Notes: generated from the letters alone by a model not told the origin. A stretch of 64,000 bases of DNA from Hyaloraphidium curvatum (GCA_025558095.1 JAIVFI010000002.1:744001-808000), one strand, 5' to 3'; shown: positions 11,518-24,428, counted from the stretch's first letter. Numbers and translations are program-made.

Positions 11518-11562
11518 CTGTCATCGCAGTGTGCACCCGCGAAAAGTTCCAACTCGCTACTC

Positions 11563-12888
11563 ATGAGCGCCGCCGTCCCTGGGCTCCCGGCGGCGACGCC
11601 TTCCGCGCCGCGGCTACCTGACTTGAGGTCGGCAGCCCTGGCAGAGACCCCGCGGAGCAGCTCTGATAACCTTGTTGATCTCATCTCTGGGTCCTGGTTG
11701 CCGCATTCAATAGTGTCCGGTACTTCTGCAAGGACTGCCGGGACCCTGTGCCGAACATCATCGAGGACTTTTCCTCGGGGGACGTCGTCTGCGGGACCTG
11801 CGGCCTGGTTCTCGGTCCCCGCATCATCGACACCCGCTCGGAATGGCGAACGTTTGCCAACGACGATGGCGGCGGCGATGACCCTTCCCGCGTCGGTTGG
11901 TATCGTATCTCGAGCTCCAGGAAGATCCCTGGGTTGACTGTTCCCGGCAAGGCGGTCCGAGCGACCCTCTGCTCGGCATGAACCGCCTCGAGTCCACCTA
12001 CATAAGCGCGCGAGACTCTGGCACCGGCCGGGCCTCCCAGCTGAACCGCGCCCAGTACAAGGTCAAGGAGATCAAGGAAGAAAAGGCGCTCCTCGACGCC
12101 TTCAAGCAGATCTCGGTCATGGGGGAGCGCATCGGCTTGACCAAGGTCGTCATCGATGCGGCCAAGCAGTTTTACAAGAAGGTCGAGGATGAGAAGCTGC
12201 TCAAGGCCAAGCTCAAGTCGCAGGAGCCCGTCATGGCTGCTTGCATCTACATTGCCTGCCGCCAAAAGCATGTCACCCGGACCTTCAAGGAGATCTGCGC
12301 CTTGACAAAGTGCGTCGCATCTGAAGTACATGTGTGTTCCTTACGCTGATGTTTGCTTTCCTCAGAGTGCCGAAGAAAGAGATCGGACGGGTGTACAAGG
12401 CTTTGAAACCCCTTCTGGAGAACCAGACCGCCGAGATCATCAACATCGAAGGCTACGCCGCCCGCTTCGGCGCGCAGCTGAACATGAGCTTGGCGGAGAT
12501 CAGGCAAACCCAGGAGTTGGTGTCGGCGGAGAAGGAGCTGCTCTTGCTCGAAGGGAAATCGCCGACCAGCATCGTTGCCGCCTGCCTTTACGCCATCTCG
12601 TGGCTCAAGAAGGCGCAGGAAGAGGAGAAACTAAATGCGCAGGCCCGTGCGGACGGTGCCAAGTACGGCTACATAACTGTCCCGCCCACTGCGACCGCCG
12701 CGCAAATCTCCAAGGTTCGTTCGTCTGGACATGCGTTCAGCTTGCGGCTGACGGCCTCGCAGGTGTGCGGCTGCACGGAGGGCACCTTGAAGAACGCGTA
12801 CAAAACTATCTGGGAGCATCGAAAGGAGCTGATGGCGAGGACGAAATCGATGAAGGATCTCAATCCCGATCTGCTTCCCACGCCCTGA
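11563..12888 (+). CDS. GTF2B: Transcription initiation factor IIB
   Basis: TFIIB bridges TBP-DNA and RNA polymerase II. Exon 1 ([21 protein letters not shown]) splices in phase to [20 protein letters not shown]. The zinc ribbon then shows CKDC and CGTC as the visible cysteine pairs, followed by the reader/linker RSEWRTF. Two cyclin folds follow: [20 protein letters not shown] to [18 protein letters not shown], and [18 protein letters not shown] to [16 protein letters not shown]. The end is [17 protein letters not shown] and LNPDLLPTP. Introns at about 11629-11711, 11899-11955, 12309-12365 and 12715-12761 keep the frame. The start codon is only 37 bp from the end of the transposon target duplication. 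Brf1 is excluded by the short C-terminus. Confidence 0.95.
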
Positions 12889-13022
12889 TGCGGGACGGAA
12901 AAGAGGCTTCCTGTGACGATACCCATCTGTATTTCTCTTCTGTGGTCGTTTGCAATCTCAATCGTCGTAGCCATTCATGACAAAGCAGCAAATGGGGTCC
13001 CGTGCCCCCAGAATCATAGTGC

Positions 13023-15233
13023 CTAAGCGTTCTTCCGCACGTACGCCGTCCAAAGCTCCTCCGCCCTCTTGCCCATGTCGTCAGCCTCGCTACCGCAACC
13101 TTTTTTCCGAAGAAGGAGATCTCGCACACCAGCGGCGCAAGTAGCTGCCAAGATGTCCGATCCCGTCCTCTCCGCCAGCTTCAGCGCCATCTGAAGCAAC
13201 TGCTCCGCTTTGCTCGAGTCGCGGTCCGAGCTGAAGAACGCGCCCGACAGGCTGAGGATCATTGCCTGCAGCTGAACAGACTCGAGCACGTCGCAGTCCC
13301 GCAGTCCGTCCGACCACAGCGCCTTTGCCTTTTGGAACTCGCCCCGCTGCAAGAAACCAGCAGACTGGGCAACGCTGCAGCTCGTGACGGTGGCCCGCAG
13401 ATTGGCGTCTTCCATCTTCCTGAGATCGTCTTCCAAGTACCGCCAGATTGCATTCATCTTCGTCACGTCCTCGCATTCGGGACCGGTGTATATCAGGCCC
13501 ATGTTGAGGAGCGCGACGTGCCGAATGTCGCGGTCGGGCATCGCTGGCTGCCGGGGCGTAAGCCTGGAAGCAAGGCAGAGAAAGGCTGACGCACCTCCGC
13601 CGCCGCCTCAAGCCACTTGATCGCGTCCTCGAATTCCCCGGTCGAACGACGAAGCAGGCCCCATGCCAGAAAGAGCGCCTGTCTCCAACGATCCATGAGC
13701 GCAGCGTTCCTCGCCATAATGTGAGTTGCCATGGACAAGTACTGTAACGCCGTCCGTCAACGAGCTTCAGCGTATCGTGCGAATCGGCGCACCTTTTCCG
13801 CGTCCGCCGGGCGCGAGCCAACGAGTAGAACGTCGCTCAAGTTCAGCAAGGATTGCACCTTGCAGTTCATGAGCCAAGTCCACGAGGATCGAACCTGCAT
13901 CGGGGAAGCGGGCCGCGGTTCCGCGAGATTGCGCAACGCACGATCGATCAGCTTCAGTCCCTCGGTCAAGTAGTTCCTCGAGGCAATGGGATCGTCCGCC
14001 TTCCGTACGATTCCAAGGAGCAGCCAGGTCATGCAGTGCAGGTGAGTCCTGGGTAGCGCAGGAACAGGCACGTGGCGGTGTGCATCCCCATCGGAGCCCT
14101 TCACAGGGATCTGCATTGACGGATAAGGTGACCACACCGACATCGTTCTGTGCAGGTGAAATTTTACCTCAATGAAGCTGCGCTGCTCCGCTGGACGCGA
14201 CGATTCCATCTCGAGCATCTTCTCCATGCCGTGCGGACCGCAAAGCCATTCCCGTGCCGAGCTCGTCTCTCCCATGCGCATCAGCATCACCGAAGCCGAC
14301 ATAGCAAGGGACAAACGCAGTTCTCTGGTCGCCGCGGGCTCATCCTCGGACACGGCGCCAGGAGCCGGAAACGAGCCGGGGGCCCCAAGTGCTTCGTCCT
14401 CTGTGCCGTGCCCGAATGCAAGCAAAGTCGCGCATTGCTCCAAAGCCGACTTGGCCACCGCAGCTCCGCCCGTCCTTAGCGCAACGCCGGCTTTGGAAAG
14501 AAGCAGCACCGCACGCATCGCTGTGTCGCCCCTCCTCTCCGCGTCGCCAATCACACCATCCAGAAACAACAGACACTTCTTCGCCTCCGTGGAACGCGCA
14601 AAGATGTCCGTCGCAGTGAGTGCGAACCGGTAGTAGAGATCGTAGCGTTCGAGCCTGGGCTGCTCCATCAGTATCGATTCGGGACGTCTCACGACGGCCT
14701 TACTTGACAAGGTCGGCGATCGTCGACCGCACGAGCTTCTCTGCTGCGCCAACACCCTGGACCTGTGCCAGGAGGTGGCATTGAAGGAGGATGACCTCGT
14801 AGTAGTTCTCGAGGTCGTTTAGCGAATTGCACACTTGAGCCTGCGGGCGAAGGAGCGGGCGAAGGAGCAGGCAATGAGCACGAAGCTTCGCGACCATGGT
14901 ACGATGATGCGAAGTTTACCGCTCGTGCCAGGTGCGCCTCTGCCTCCGTGTCGTTGTGCGTGTAGTCCATGAGCAGGGTCGCCAGCTTCGTCCGCGCGAC
15001 CACGTCCTTCGGATCCTCCGCGAGGCACGCCTCAAAGCACCGGGCTGCAGCAGCTAAGTCGGCCTCGTTGGAGCCCTGCGGATCCTCGCCCGACAGTTGC
15101 CGCGCGACGACCAGCGCTGCCCGTGCAATATGCTCGTCGGCCTGCGCGAACGGCGGCGTCGGAACGAACGACCTCCGCGACGGACGCCCGTGCCCACCAG
15201 CTGCAAGAGCATCGAGCCCGTCGACGCTTCCAT
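13023..15233 (-). CDS. MAU2: MAU2/SCC4-type cohesin loader subunit (TPR protein)
   Basis: MAU2 pairs with NIPBL/SCC2 to load cohesin on chromatin. The ATG at 15231-15233 gives MEASTGSMLLQL, which splices to ADEHIARAALVVARQL. TPR-like helices follow: ARCFEACLAEDPKDVVARTKLATLLMDYTH and EAEAHLARAVNFAS. Later exons give YYEVILLQCHLLAQVQG, LERYDLYYRFALTATDIFAR and AMRAVLLLSKAGVALRTGG. The C-terminal part (ANLRATVTSCSVAQSAGFLQRGEF with AKALWSDGL, then QLQAMILSLSGAFFSS, AEQLLQMALKLAERTGSDI) aligns well with the end of animal MAU2. It ends WTAYVRKNA. Repeats are degenerate, so the call rests on the order of these blocks. Another TPR protein is possible but less likely. Confidence 0.75.
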
Positions 15234-15448
15234 GGCTCCATCTACCCCGAGCATTCAGTTCGGTACAGTATTCGATGTTTCTCAGAGGGATCGCAGTCCC
15301 TGTCCCTGTCCCACCTTGCCGTCCTACGACCTGCGGCAATGGTCGATCAGACTACACCCAGCCTCCCATGAACACAGCATCTACATTTCAGCACCTAGAT
15401 CGCCACCAGAAGCGTGCCTGGCGTCGCCGGGGGGGCACCGGCTTGTGC

Positions 15449-17667
15449 CTAGGCGGCCTCCTGCTCTAAGAAATAGTACTGACCGGCCAATTTCTGCTCC
15501 CGATCCTTAATGGAGTCCAGCTTGTTGATGCGCGGCCGGTAGTTCTGCGGATCCCGGCGGAAAGTGATCTGCAGCAGCTCCAGGAAGCGGTTGATGCCCG
15601 TCAGCAGCGATTGGGGTCTGCGGACGAGAGTCAGCCTGGTACGCAACCCGACGCGGTCAACAAACGACGTACGTGTTGGCGGTCGCCTTCTTGGCCGGAA
15701 CACCGTCAAAGACGATCACGCGGTCGGCCAGGTACGTTGCCATGATAAAGTCGTGCTCGACGACAAAGGCGGTCTTTTTCGAGTGGAGGATGAAGCGCTT
15801 GATGACCTTGCCGGCGATGATGCGCTGCTCCGAATCCAGGTAGGCCGACGGTTCGTCGATGAGATAAATGTCGGCGGGCTGCCCGAGGCACAGCACGATG
15901 GCGACGCGCTGCAGTTCTCCTCCGGAGAGGTTCATGACCTGGGAGCACGACATTCAGCATGCGGGCGCCTCGGCCGCGCGCGGCATGACGCACCTGCTGG
16001 TCGATGATGTTCTCGATCTGGAGCGGCTTCACCACGTCGGTGTTGAACTGCGGGTGCATGAACATTGACTTGATCTTCTTGAGGAACAGCATCCGCACGG
16101 TGCCATCGAACTTGGGCGAGATCTTTTGCGGCTTGTACGAAACGTGCATCTCCGGGATCTGCTCCTCGTTGTCCGGCTTCAAGAGACCAGCAAGCATCCG
16201 GATGAAGGTCGTCTTCCCCGTTCCGTTTTCGCCGAGCATGACGATGATTTCCGAGTCCGTGAACTCGCCGGCCTCGACAGTCAGATGGAACGCGCCTACG
16301 CGTGGCGTCCGGTCAGCGCTTTGCGGATAATCGCTAGTCGAGAAACATACCGAGATCCTTGACCATGTCGGGGTATTGATAACGCCGCATCTTGTCAGTC
16401 ACGACGTCGTCCGCGGTCTCGACGAGCCTGAACGTCAGGCTCTCGTCACGGAACCGCAGGTTCTCGGTCGGGATCATCCCGTCCAGGAAATGGTTGATTC
16501 CTTCGCGGACGGAGAACGGCATGGTCACGACGCCGTAGGCGGCGGGCATCCCGTAAAGCACGCAGATAAAGTCAGAGAGGTAGTCCAGGACGGAGAGGTC
16601 GTGCTCGACAGCAATGACGTAGCTAGAAGGAAACGACTTCAACGGGCAATCGCCGCACGTTGCGCAGGACCCACTTTGTCGGCTGCAGCAGGGACCGAAT
16701 CACACGGGCGGCGGCCAGCCTCTGCTTCACATCCAGGTACGACGAAGGCTCGTCGAACATGTAGATGTCCGCGTGCTGTACGCAAACGATGCCGATGGCG
16801 AAACGTTGGAGCTCGCCGCCAGAGAGCGCACCGACGTCGCGGTCGAGGCACTGCCGCAAGTCTGGAGGCCTCGGTCAGAGCTTTCAGCGAGTTTCGCCGA
16901 CAGACGGTCACCAACCCATGAGATCAATCATCTCCTCGGCATTATCGCGCTCCGTTTTGGCGTTCATGACGGCCTGGACCCGGCCGTTCACGGCCTTGGG
17001 AATGTGGTCCACATACTGAGGCTTGATGATGGCCTTCAGGTTGTCCTCCAGGATCTTGGTGAAGAAGTTCTGCAGCTCGCTCCCCCTGAAGTACTTCAAG
17101 ATGACCTCCCACTCGGGCGGGGACTGGACAGGCGGTCAGGCCAAGACGCCTCGATGCCGGCTGGTCCGACCCACGGAAAACTTTCCCAGATTTGGCTTTA
17201 GCTTCCCGCTCAGAATCTTCAACGCGGTCGATTTGCCGATGCCGTTGGTCCCGACGAGCCCAAGGACCTGTCCCGGCCTCGGGACGGGCAGCCGATGGAG
17301 CTTGAACGAGTTGGCCGAGTAGCGGTGCGTGGTCTGAGCCTCCAGGTTGGTCGGCAGGTTGATAATGTGGATAGCCTCGAACGGGCATTTCTTGACGCAA
17401 ATGCCGCAGCCGATGCAGAGATCCTCGGAGATGAAGGCTATCTTGTCTTCTGACGTGACCTCGATGCAAAGCTTGCCTGGAACCCGACCCGGGAACGTCC
17501 CGGTCCGTCAGCCGTGCTCAGGCGCCATGAAACGTCCGGATCCCACCCATGCGGACCACAGGGCACGACTTTTTGCACTCCTGCCGGCATTTCTTGGGCT
17601 TGCACTTGTCCGCCGACACAATGGCGATACGCGTCAGGCGCTCGTTCTCCTCGTCCTTTTTGCCCAT
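15449..17667 (-). CDS. ABCE1: ABCE1/RLI1 ribosome recycling ATPase
   Basis: This essential cytosolic twin-ATPase splits ribosomes after termination and uses two Fe-S clusters. The start [22 protein letters not shown] opens into [16 protein letters not shown] and [16 protein letters not shown], the two 4Fe-4S motifs. ABC1 follows with [19 protein letters not shown] (Walker A), a signature around [12 protein letters not shown] and [20 protein letters not shown]2 has [35 protein letters not shown] and [17 protein letters not shown]. The C-terminus [24 protein letters not shown] is diagnostic of the family. About six short introns interrupt it. It is tandem with the cenH3 gene on the same strand. 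Confidence 0.96.
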
Positions 17668-17909
17668 CGCTGCTCCGCCCCGCTAAGATAGAACCCCACG
17701 CGGCAAGAACGGAGGACGGAGAGGCGGGGAGGACACCGCCGGAGGGGAGAAAAGGGAGGACGAGTTGAAGTGGCAAGAGCCGTGCAGAAAAAGCGCTCCG
17801 ACATCAAACCTCGCTACATCTTCCAATCCGACGACAAAATCGCAATTACATCATTCCATTTACACGTAGCGGGGAAGTAGGGGGGTATAGGTGGAGTCGG
17901 AAGCGCGAT

Positions 17910-18591
<682 letters not shown>

Positions 18592-19339
18592 TTCGGCGGC
18601 GATTTATACCGCTGGGGTCGCCTGCGAGCGCGCGGGGAGGAGTTTGGATGCGGGGAGGGGGCGGCCGCTGCACGCTCGCCGGCGCTTCAATCCCGCGATG
18701 TCCCGGCAAGAAGCGAGAGAAATCAACGGGCGTTGAATTCGGCGCGGTACGAGGGGGAACTATGGGGGATTCGGCAGTCTGAATTCAATCCAAATGACCC
18801 CGGGAGCGCCGAGGAGGTTGGTCAAACACAACTCCGCGCGGACCAGGGGCGACCCACGATTGCAAACCAGACAGAACGGAAGTAGTGGCTATCGACTTAG
18901 ATTCTGAAATGTCTACCAAATGCCAGGAGATGTCCTAGGAGGCGTAGATCGCATTGTTTGAAAGTGGTTGGACTTGTCAAGCGATCGAGGCACCGCGGGA
19001 ACTCAAAAGAAGCCAAAATCGGGGTGCTCCGACCTAAACGGAGCTTTAGCTGCTCTCGCGTATGTTCTTTTCGGACTTCTTGGGTGTACTCAGCTCGGGG
19101 GTTGCTTCGCCGGCTGTGCTCCGCGGGTGATGGATGCGCATCCCGCCCCTCTCCAAAGCAGATCCGGTCCCCGCGCAATCGCGAGCCTTCCGCGAGCCGC
19201 CGGTGCACCTGCTGCATTCGGTGCAGCACGGCGCGTCCGGCAGCGGTGGACGGAGGCTGCGCGGCGGGTCGCCCGTCTGACCGCTGTTGAAGTTCGCACG
19301 GGCGGGCACAACCCTCCGGCACGGCAGCGCGGAGCAGCG
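18592..19339. other. Divergent promoter region between cenH3 and RAD54 (748 bp)
   Basis: This is one of the longer gaps in the window. A plus frame is open upstream of the RAD54 start (from about 18968) but its sequence looks non-coding. I saw no RNA gene, repeat or transposon end here. Confidence 0.45.
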
Positions 19340-22300
19340 ATGAAACGCCCCGCGGCAGCGTGCGCCGTGGAGGGCACCAGCGACGCCGAGAACGAGTGGG
19401 GTTCGGACGGAGATTACGATGCGGAGGACTCGTACCCCACGCCGAAGAAGTCGCGCGGCGGCAGCCCCGGCGGCGACGACTCGGCCGGCTCGGACGCCGA
19501 AGCCAAGGGGCAGCCAAAGAAAAAGAGCAAGATGAAGCTGAAGAAGGCCAACACCGTCGTCACGAGGATGCCGCTGGCCCAGCTGAAGATCCGCGACCCG
19601 AACTACAAACCCGTGGCCCAGACCCTCGCGTACAGGAAGTTCGATCCCAACGGCTCCCTGAAGAAGCAGTTCAAGGTGCCGACGTTCACAAACGGCGAGA
19701 AACCGGACTCGTACGGCAGCGGCGGACCGCCCGTGCTGGGCATGCTGCGCCGGATCAACGTCCTCAGCAGAGGCCTGCACGACCCCGAGGAAGACGGCGC
19801 CATCGTCCTCTACGGTGAGTGGTGCAAACACGAACCGACTCGCCGGGATCTAAAGCCCTGCGATAGAACCGAAGCAGCTGAGCGCGCAAGAGCAGCTCGA
19901 GGCCCTCAAGTCTTCGAACCTCAAGAACGGAGTCAGCGTTGCAGAAGTACACGTGGTGGTGGATCCGATGCTCTGCAAAGTCCTGCGACCGCATCAGGTA
20001 ATCGGTGGCCGTTCTCGGGGACTGGCACCGTTCCTGACTGGGCGTCAAACAGATCGAGGGTGTCCGATTCTTGTGGGACTGCGTCACGGGCAGGAAGGTG
20101 GAGAACTACTACGGGTGCATTATGGCGGATGAAATGGTCTGTTTTCGCTGTTGCTTAGCCCGTGACGGTGCTCACACTCGGATGCAGGGCCTGGGCAAAA
20201 CGCTGCAATGCATCACCCTGCTCTGGACGCTGCTTCGCCAGTCGCCAACGCCAGGGAAGCCGACCATCGAAAAGGCGGTCGTCGTCTGCCCATCTTCCCT
20301 CGTGCGCAACTGGGCGAAGGAGCTGGACAAGTGGCTGAAGGGACGGGTCCGCTGCCTGGTTCGTTATTTCGCATCCTGTTCAACCGAGGCTTATATGATG
20401 CCATTGATGCAGCCCTGCGACGGCAAAGAGTCCAAAGCCGAGCTGACAAAATCGCTGGAGCAATGGATCCATTCCAAAGGCCGTTCCGTGGTCAACCAAG
20501 GTGAGGCTTGCCGGACTTTGATTGCCAGGCAGCAGTTTATGACGTCCTACAGTTCTTATCATCTCCTACGAGTCGTTGCGGATCTACTCACCGCTGATCA
20601 GCAAGGCAGAAATCGGGCTGATGCTCTGCGACGAGGGTCACCGCCTCAAGAACCAGGACAACCAAACGTACCAGGCCCTGAATGGTCTCAACGCCAAACG
20701 CCGCGTCATCCTGTCGGGGACTCCGATCCAAAACGATCTGACGGGTGGGTTTGAGCTGACGGTCGATACCGGTTTCGGCCAACACTGGTGGTCGCAGAAT
20801 ACTTCAGCTTGCTCAACTTCACGTGCCCGGGCTCGCTCGGCACTACTTCCGAGTTCCGCAAGAACTTTGAGAGGCCCATCCTCAGGGGCAGGGACGTCGA
20901 CGCCACGGACAAGGACAAGCAGACATCCGAGGAGAAGCTCAAGGAGCTTCTGGAGATTGCAAACAAGTTCATCATCCGCCGCACGGCGGAACTCCTCACC
21001 AAGTACCGTGGGTAACGGCTGCAACACCATTTGCTTTGCGTGCGTAACGCTCCGACCGCCCGACAGTCCCCGTCAAGTACGAGCACGTCGTCTTCGTCAA
21101 GCTCATGCCGGCGCAGATCGAGATGTACAAGAACTTCATGCAGAGCAAGGCCGTCAAGCAGCTCCTCAACGGCACGAGCTCGTCCCAGCCCCTGCGCATG
21201 GTCACTTTGCTCAAGAAGCTTTGCAACCACCCCGCGCTTCTGGACGAAAAGGACTTGAACGAGGTCCGGAACATCTTCCCGGCAAACTTCAATCCCAAAG
21301 CCGTACAGACCGAGTTCTCGAGCAAATTCGTGGGTAGCTCGGCGTCTTCTCCTTACATAGCTGAACAAACACGGTCCCAGCTGCTGATGGACCGGATGAT
21401 CAGCATGATGCGCAAGATGTCCGACGACAAGATCGTCCTCATCAGCAACTACACGCAGACCTTGGACCTCATCGAGGTGCTGTGCCGTGAACGGCGTTGG
21501 GGTTGCGTCCGGTTGGACGGGTCGATGCCGCCGACGAAGCGGCAGAAACTGGTGGACAAGTTCAACGACCTCGAGAACAAGGCCGAGTTCATCTTCCTGC
21601 TCAGCAGCAAAGCAGGCGGCTGCGGTATCAACCTGATCGGTGCAAACCGCCTCATCCTGCTCGATCCTGGTGCGGATGAGTGATGGCCCGAAGCTGCTCG
21701 TAGCTAAGAATCGTCCACCAGACTGGAACCCGGCGAACGATGCCCAGGCGCTCGCCCGCGTGTGGCGCGAAGGCCAGAAGAAGACCTGCTACATCTACCG
21801 CTTCATCGCCACCGGGACTCTGGAGGAGAAGATCTTCCAAAGGTTCTTACCTCCTCGTTCTTCCATGCGACATCTGACTCGTTCTGCAGGCAAGCGCACA
21901 AGCAGTCGCTGTCGTCGTGCGTCGTCGACGAGGAGCAGGATGTCGAGCGGCACTTTTCCCTGGAGAACCTGCGAGAGCTCTTCCAGCTCAAGGAGGACAC
22001 GCTTTGCGACACCCACGATCAGTTCAAATGCAAGCGGTGCTTCAAGGGACACCAGGTGCAGAGGCCGCCGGAGAAGGAGATCAATGCCGGGGCGGGCGCC
22101 GTCGACACGAGCCAGTGGAATCACTACAGCGAGCACGAGCTGCACAGGGTGAGCTGATCGGATCGCTCCGGACGAACGACCGCCAACGGCCCATGACAGG
22201 TGCCCGACATGATCGTGAAGGAGAACGGCAAAGGCTTGGTGTCGTACGTGTTCCAGATCCAGAGCCACGCGGGTTGGTATTGGTGTTGTCGGCTGCAGAT

Positions 22301-22352
22301 CTTCGATGCTAATGACCTCGAATCAGGGATGGTGGCCAAGGAGACGGACTGA
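19340..22352 (+). CDS. RAD54: RAD54 homologous-recombination DNA translocase (SNF2 family)
   Basis: RAD54 stimulates RAD51 strand exchange and remodels chromatin and D-loops. The start [12 protein letters not shown] opens an acidic, Lys-rich tail. It is followed by [20 protein letters not shown] and KVLRPHQ, with [15 protein letters not shown]. Motif I (CIMADEM) joins [18 protein letters not shown] across an intron. Then [45 protein letters not shown] (DEGH) and [15 protein letters not shown]. The second RecA domain has [57 protein letters not shown] and [21 protein letters not shown]-terminal domain with [10 protein letters not shown] follows. About a dozen introns are present. RAD54 fits better than RDH54 or ATRX by the N-terminal block. 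Confidence 0.95.
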
Positions 22353-22469
22353 GCTGCAGAGATCGCGATTCGCTTTGTCACGCTTTTTCGGACATAGATC
22401 TGGTTCATTGTCGTTTGTCAAATGTAGACAGAGTTACTGGCGAGGGTAATCGAATCTCCTGGGCGATGT

Positions 22470-24090
22470 TTAGATTAGCTTTCCTGCAAGCGCCCGGTCC
22501 TCCCACCAAATGAAGGCATTCTCGCCGGCGAAGAGCACATTCCTGGCATCGAGCGAAAACGCGCAGCATCGGATCGGCTTCGTGCTCCGTTTGTGCGTGA
22601 GATCGGTGACCAGCGAGTGCGTGCGAATGTTGAAGACGGAGACTTCTCCTTTCGCGCTGCCGACGCACATGTATCGACCATCGTTGCTGACGTCTAAGCG
22701 GCACCTGTTGCTCGTTCCGTTTCGCAGCTGATAGGTGTGCTCGATCTGCAGACTTCGCGTGAGCCGACGGAACATCCTCTTTGGGGCTCTAATCCTTACG
22801 CTCTTGCCATCCCATTTGACCTGAACGATCTTGCCATTTGTGGACTTGCACAGGAAGCAATCATCGGTAGCCACGATGGAATCTGCGAAGACACGGTTGT
22901 TAGCGAGGTCCAACGCACAAGTGCCGCATCGTTACCAATTTCCCCCGGGTGAAGCTTCATCTTCGATCCACACGCATCCACCGCCAGCCGCAATGCTTCA
23001 ATGCTCGCCCACTCGCCATCGGCTTGGACCGAGGCCAGTTGCTTCCGGAGCAAACCGATCTCGTTTGGAACGCTGCAGTTCCAGACGTCACCCCTTGAAG
23101 TTGCGACCAAAAAGCCTTCGCCCGACGGCTGAAAGCACTGCGCGCGGCGTCATGTGGACCGATGTCCGGCCCAACAATCTATGCAAGCTTACTATTGCAG
23201 ATGGGCGATCGATAAGCAAGGACGCCAGGCACTGGCCCGAAGGCACGTGCCACAAGCGAGCGGTGCCATCGCTCGCGACTGAAAGGAGGATGTCATCGTC
23301 CATCGGATGGGCTTGCAGATCGTGCACGGTGCCTAATGGTGCAAAGTGAGGACCAATCCATCTTCCGTACGAAGTTCTCGGCACCTGAATGTCCTTGCAG
23401 CTGACGCAACTCGGCCGAGAAAGCGAGACTCAATATGTGGATTACACCAGACGTGCCAGCAACGGCGAGAATGGCATCGTGTGGAGAGCGGAGCCAGCAG
23501 CAGGTGCGCAGCTCCTGGAGGGAACGTGATGAGCGCCGAGGGCTTCGAATGCGAGCAATGACGCACCCCAGCAGACGACGTTCCGCCAGTCGCTCCCGCC
23601 TCTCCAGCGAGCACAAAGTGCGACATTATGTCGAGATGGTCAACGTCGTGCTCATTGTCGTAAATGTTGGCCTTGACAGGGGAGTTTAGAATCCCGAAGG
23701 GGACGGACCAAGTCTTGATACCTGAGGTCCACCCACGGTGGCGACGATGTTCGGAGAGTCTCCCACTAACATCTCCGCTGAGATCTGCGCGGAATCCCCG
23801 AGCATGCTCCTCCGCCGGAAGTTGAATGCAATCTGGTTGATGTCGGCTCCGTGGTTCTCCTTCAGGATCCTCTTGAGCATGAGCTTTCGAAGCTGCCCCT
23901 CCGACGCCGTCCACGGTTCCATCTTGCTTGCAATGCTCTCGTCCTTCTTAGACTCCTCCGCTTGAGGGGGCTCATTGCCCGCGTCGCTTCCTTCCGCGTG
24001 AGGTGCGGGGTCCTCGGCTCCCCCGGGGGAGTCCCGTTTCCGCTTTCCCAGTCGTGCAGAATAGTTTTGCTGTCCACTTTGTCCCATCAT
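22470..24090 (-). CDS. EED: EED/ESC-like WD40 protein (PRC2 subunit)
   Basis: In PRC2, EED reads H3K27me3 and activates the EZH2 methyltransferase. The start MMGQSGQQNYSARLGKRKRD opens a disordered tail, then LKENHGADINQIAFNF and SPNIVATVGGPQVS, matching the first EED blade. Next come DAILAVAGTSGVIHIL and GTVHDLQAHPMDDDILLSVA with SDGTARLWHVPSGQ (the LLAVAG and LLSVS...LRLWN blocks). Later: FADSIVATDDCFLCKSTNGK with VQVKWDGK (the VDCVRW...LSKS block). The end KPIRCCAFSLDARNVLFAGE with NAFIWWEDR mirrors the EED end IRQTSFS...IWRWDR. The LRWD1 propeller is related and is the main alternative. It is convergent with RAD54, with about 120 bp between stops. Confidence 0.7.
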
Positions 24091-24428
24091 CGCGGTGCTT
24101 TTCACCTGCGACCGCAAAGTCCGTGCACGGTGTGGGGACCAGCGACCCAGAAACATTCGCGTTCCAGAGCAATGTCCGAGTGGCACGATGCGCGCGTCTA
24201 CACGCGAGAGCAGCTCATTCCCGGCATGGCGGGCCTCTCGGCACACTCCTTTGCGCTCGATGAGGGCCCGCCGGTCGAAGTGTTCTGGTTGAATCCCGGC
24301 GGACACGCGGCGTCGGACCGCCCGCAGCAGACCCCCGTTGCCACCCCCTTGAAACTTCACGTGGGTCGCCAAAGTTTCGACTCTGCTTTGTATTGGCTTA
24401 TAGGAGCTCGCAGACGCCTCGGTCGACG
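24091..24428. other. Divergent promoter region between EED-like and SFR1 genes
   Basis: About 340 bp between two start codons reading apart. Overlapping open frames exist but none shows family similarity. Upstream non-coding exons of either gene could lie here. Confidence 0.4.

Larger units (their letters stand above)
10704..11525. mobile_element. Non-autonomous DNA transposon (MITE) with ~131-bp terminal inverted repeats and target-site duplication
   Basis: The left arm 10712-10842 and the right arm 11387-11517 are reverse complements with about 7 mismatches in 131 bp (roughly 95% identity), mostly transitions. The outer tips read CAAGGGGTCGGCACT. They are flanked by an 8-bp direct repeat CTGTCATC at 10704-10711 and 11518-11525; counting the shared G gives 9 bp. 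Eight bp and CAAGGG-like tips fit hAT elements, while a 9-bp duplication with long inverted repeats would fit a Mutator-like element. The element proper is 806 bp (10712-11517). It has no transposase frame, so it must have been mobilised in trans. It carries two sets of 21-bp tandem repeats, listed separately. Confidence 0.88.

Noticed and set aside
10704-11525. LTR retrotransposon or solo LTR
   Set aside because: The terminal repeats are inverted, not direct, and there is no gag/pol frame or primer-binding site.
18968-19339. In-frame N-terminal extension of RAD54
   Set aside because: The sequence upstream of the ATG at 19340 lacks the acidic/Lys-rich character of RAD54 tails and resembles untranslated sequence.
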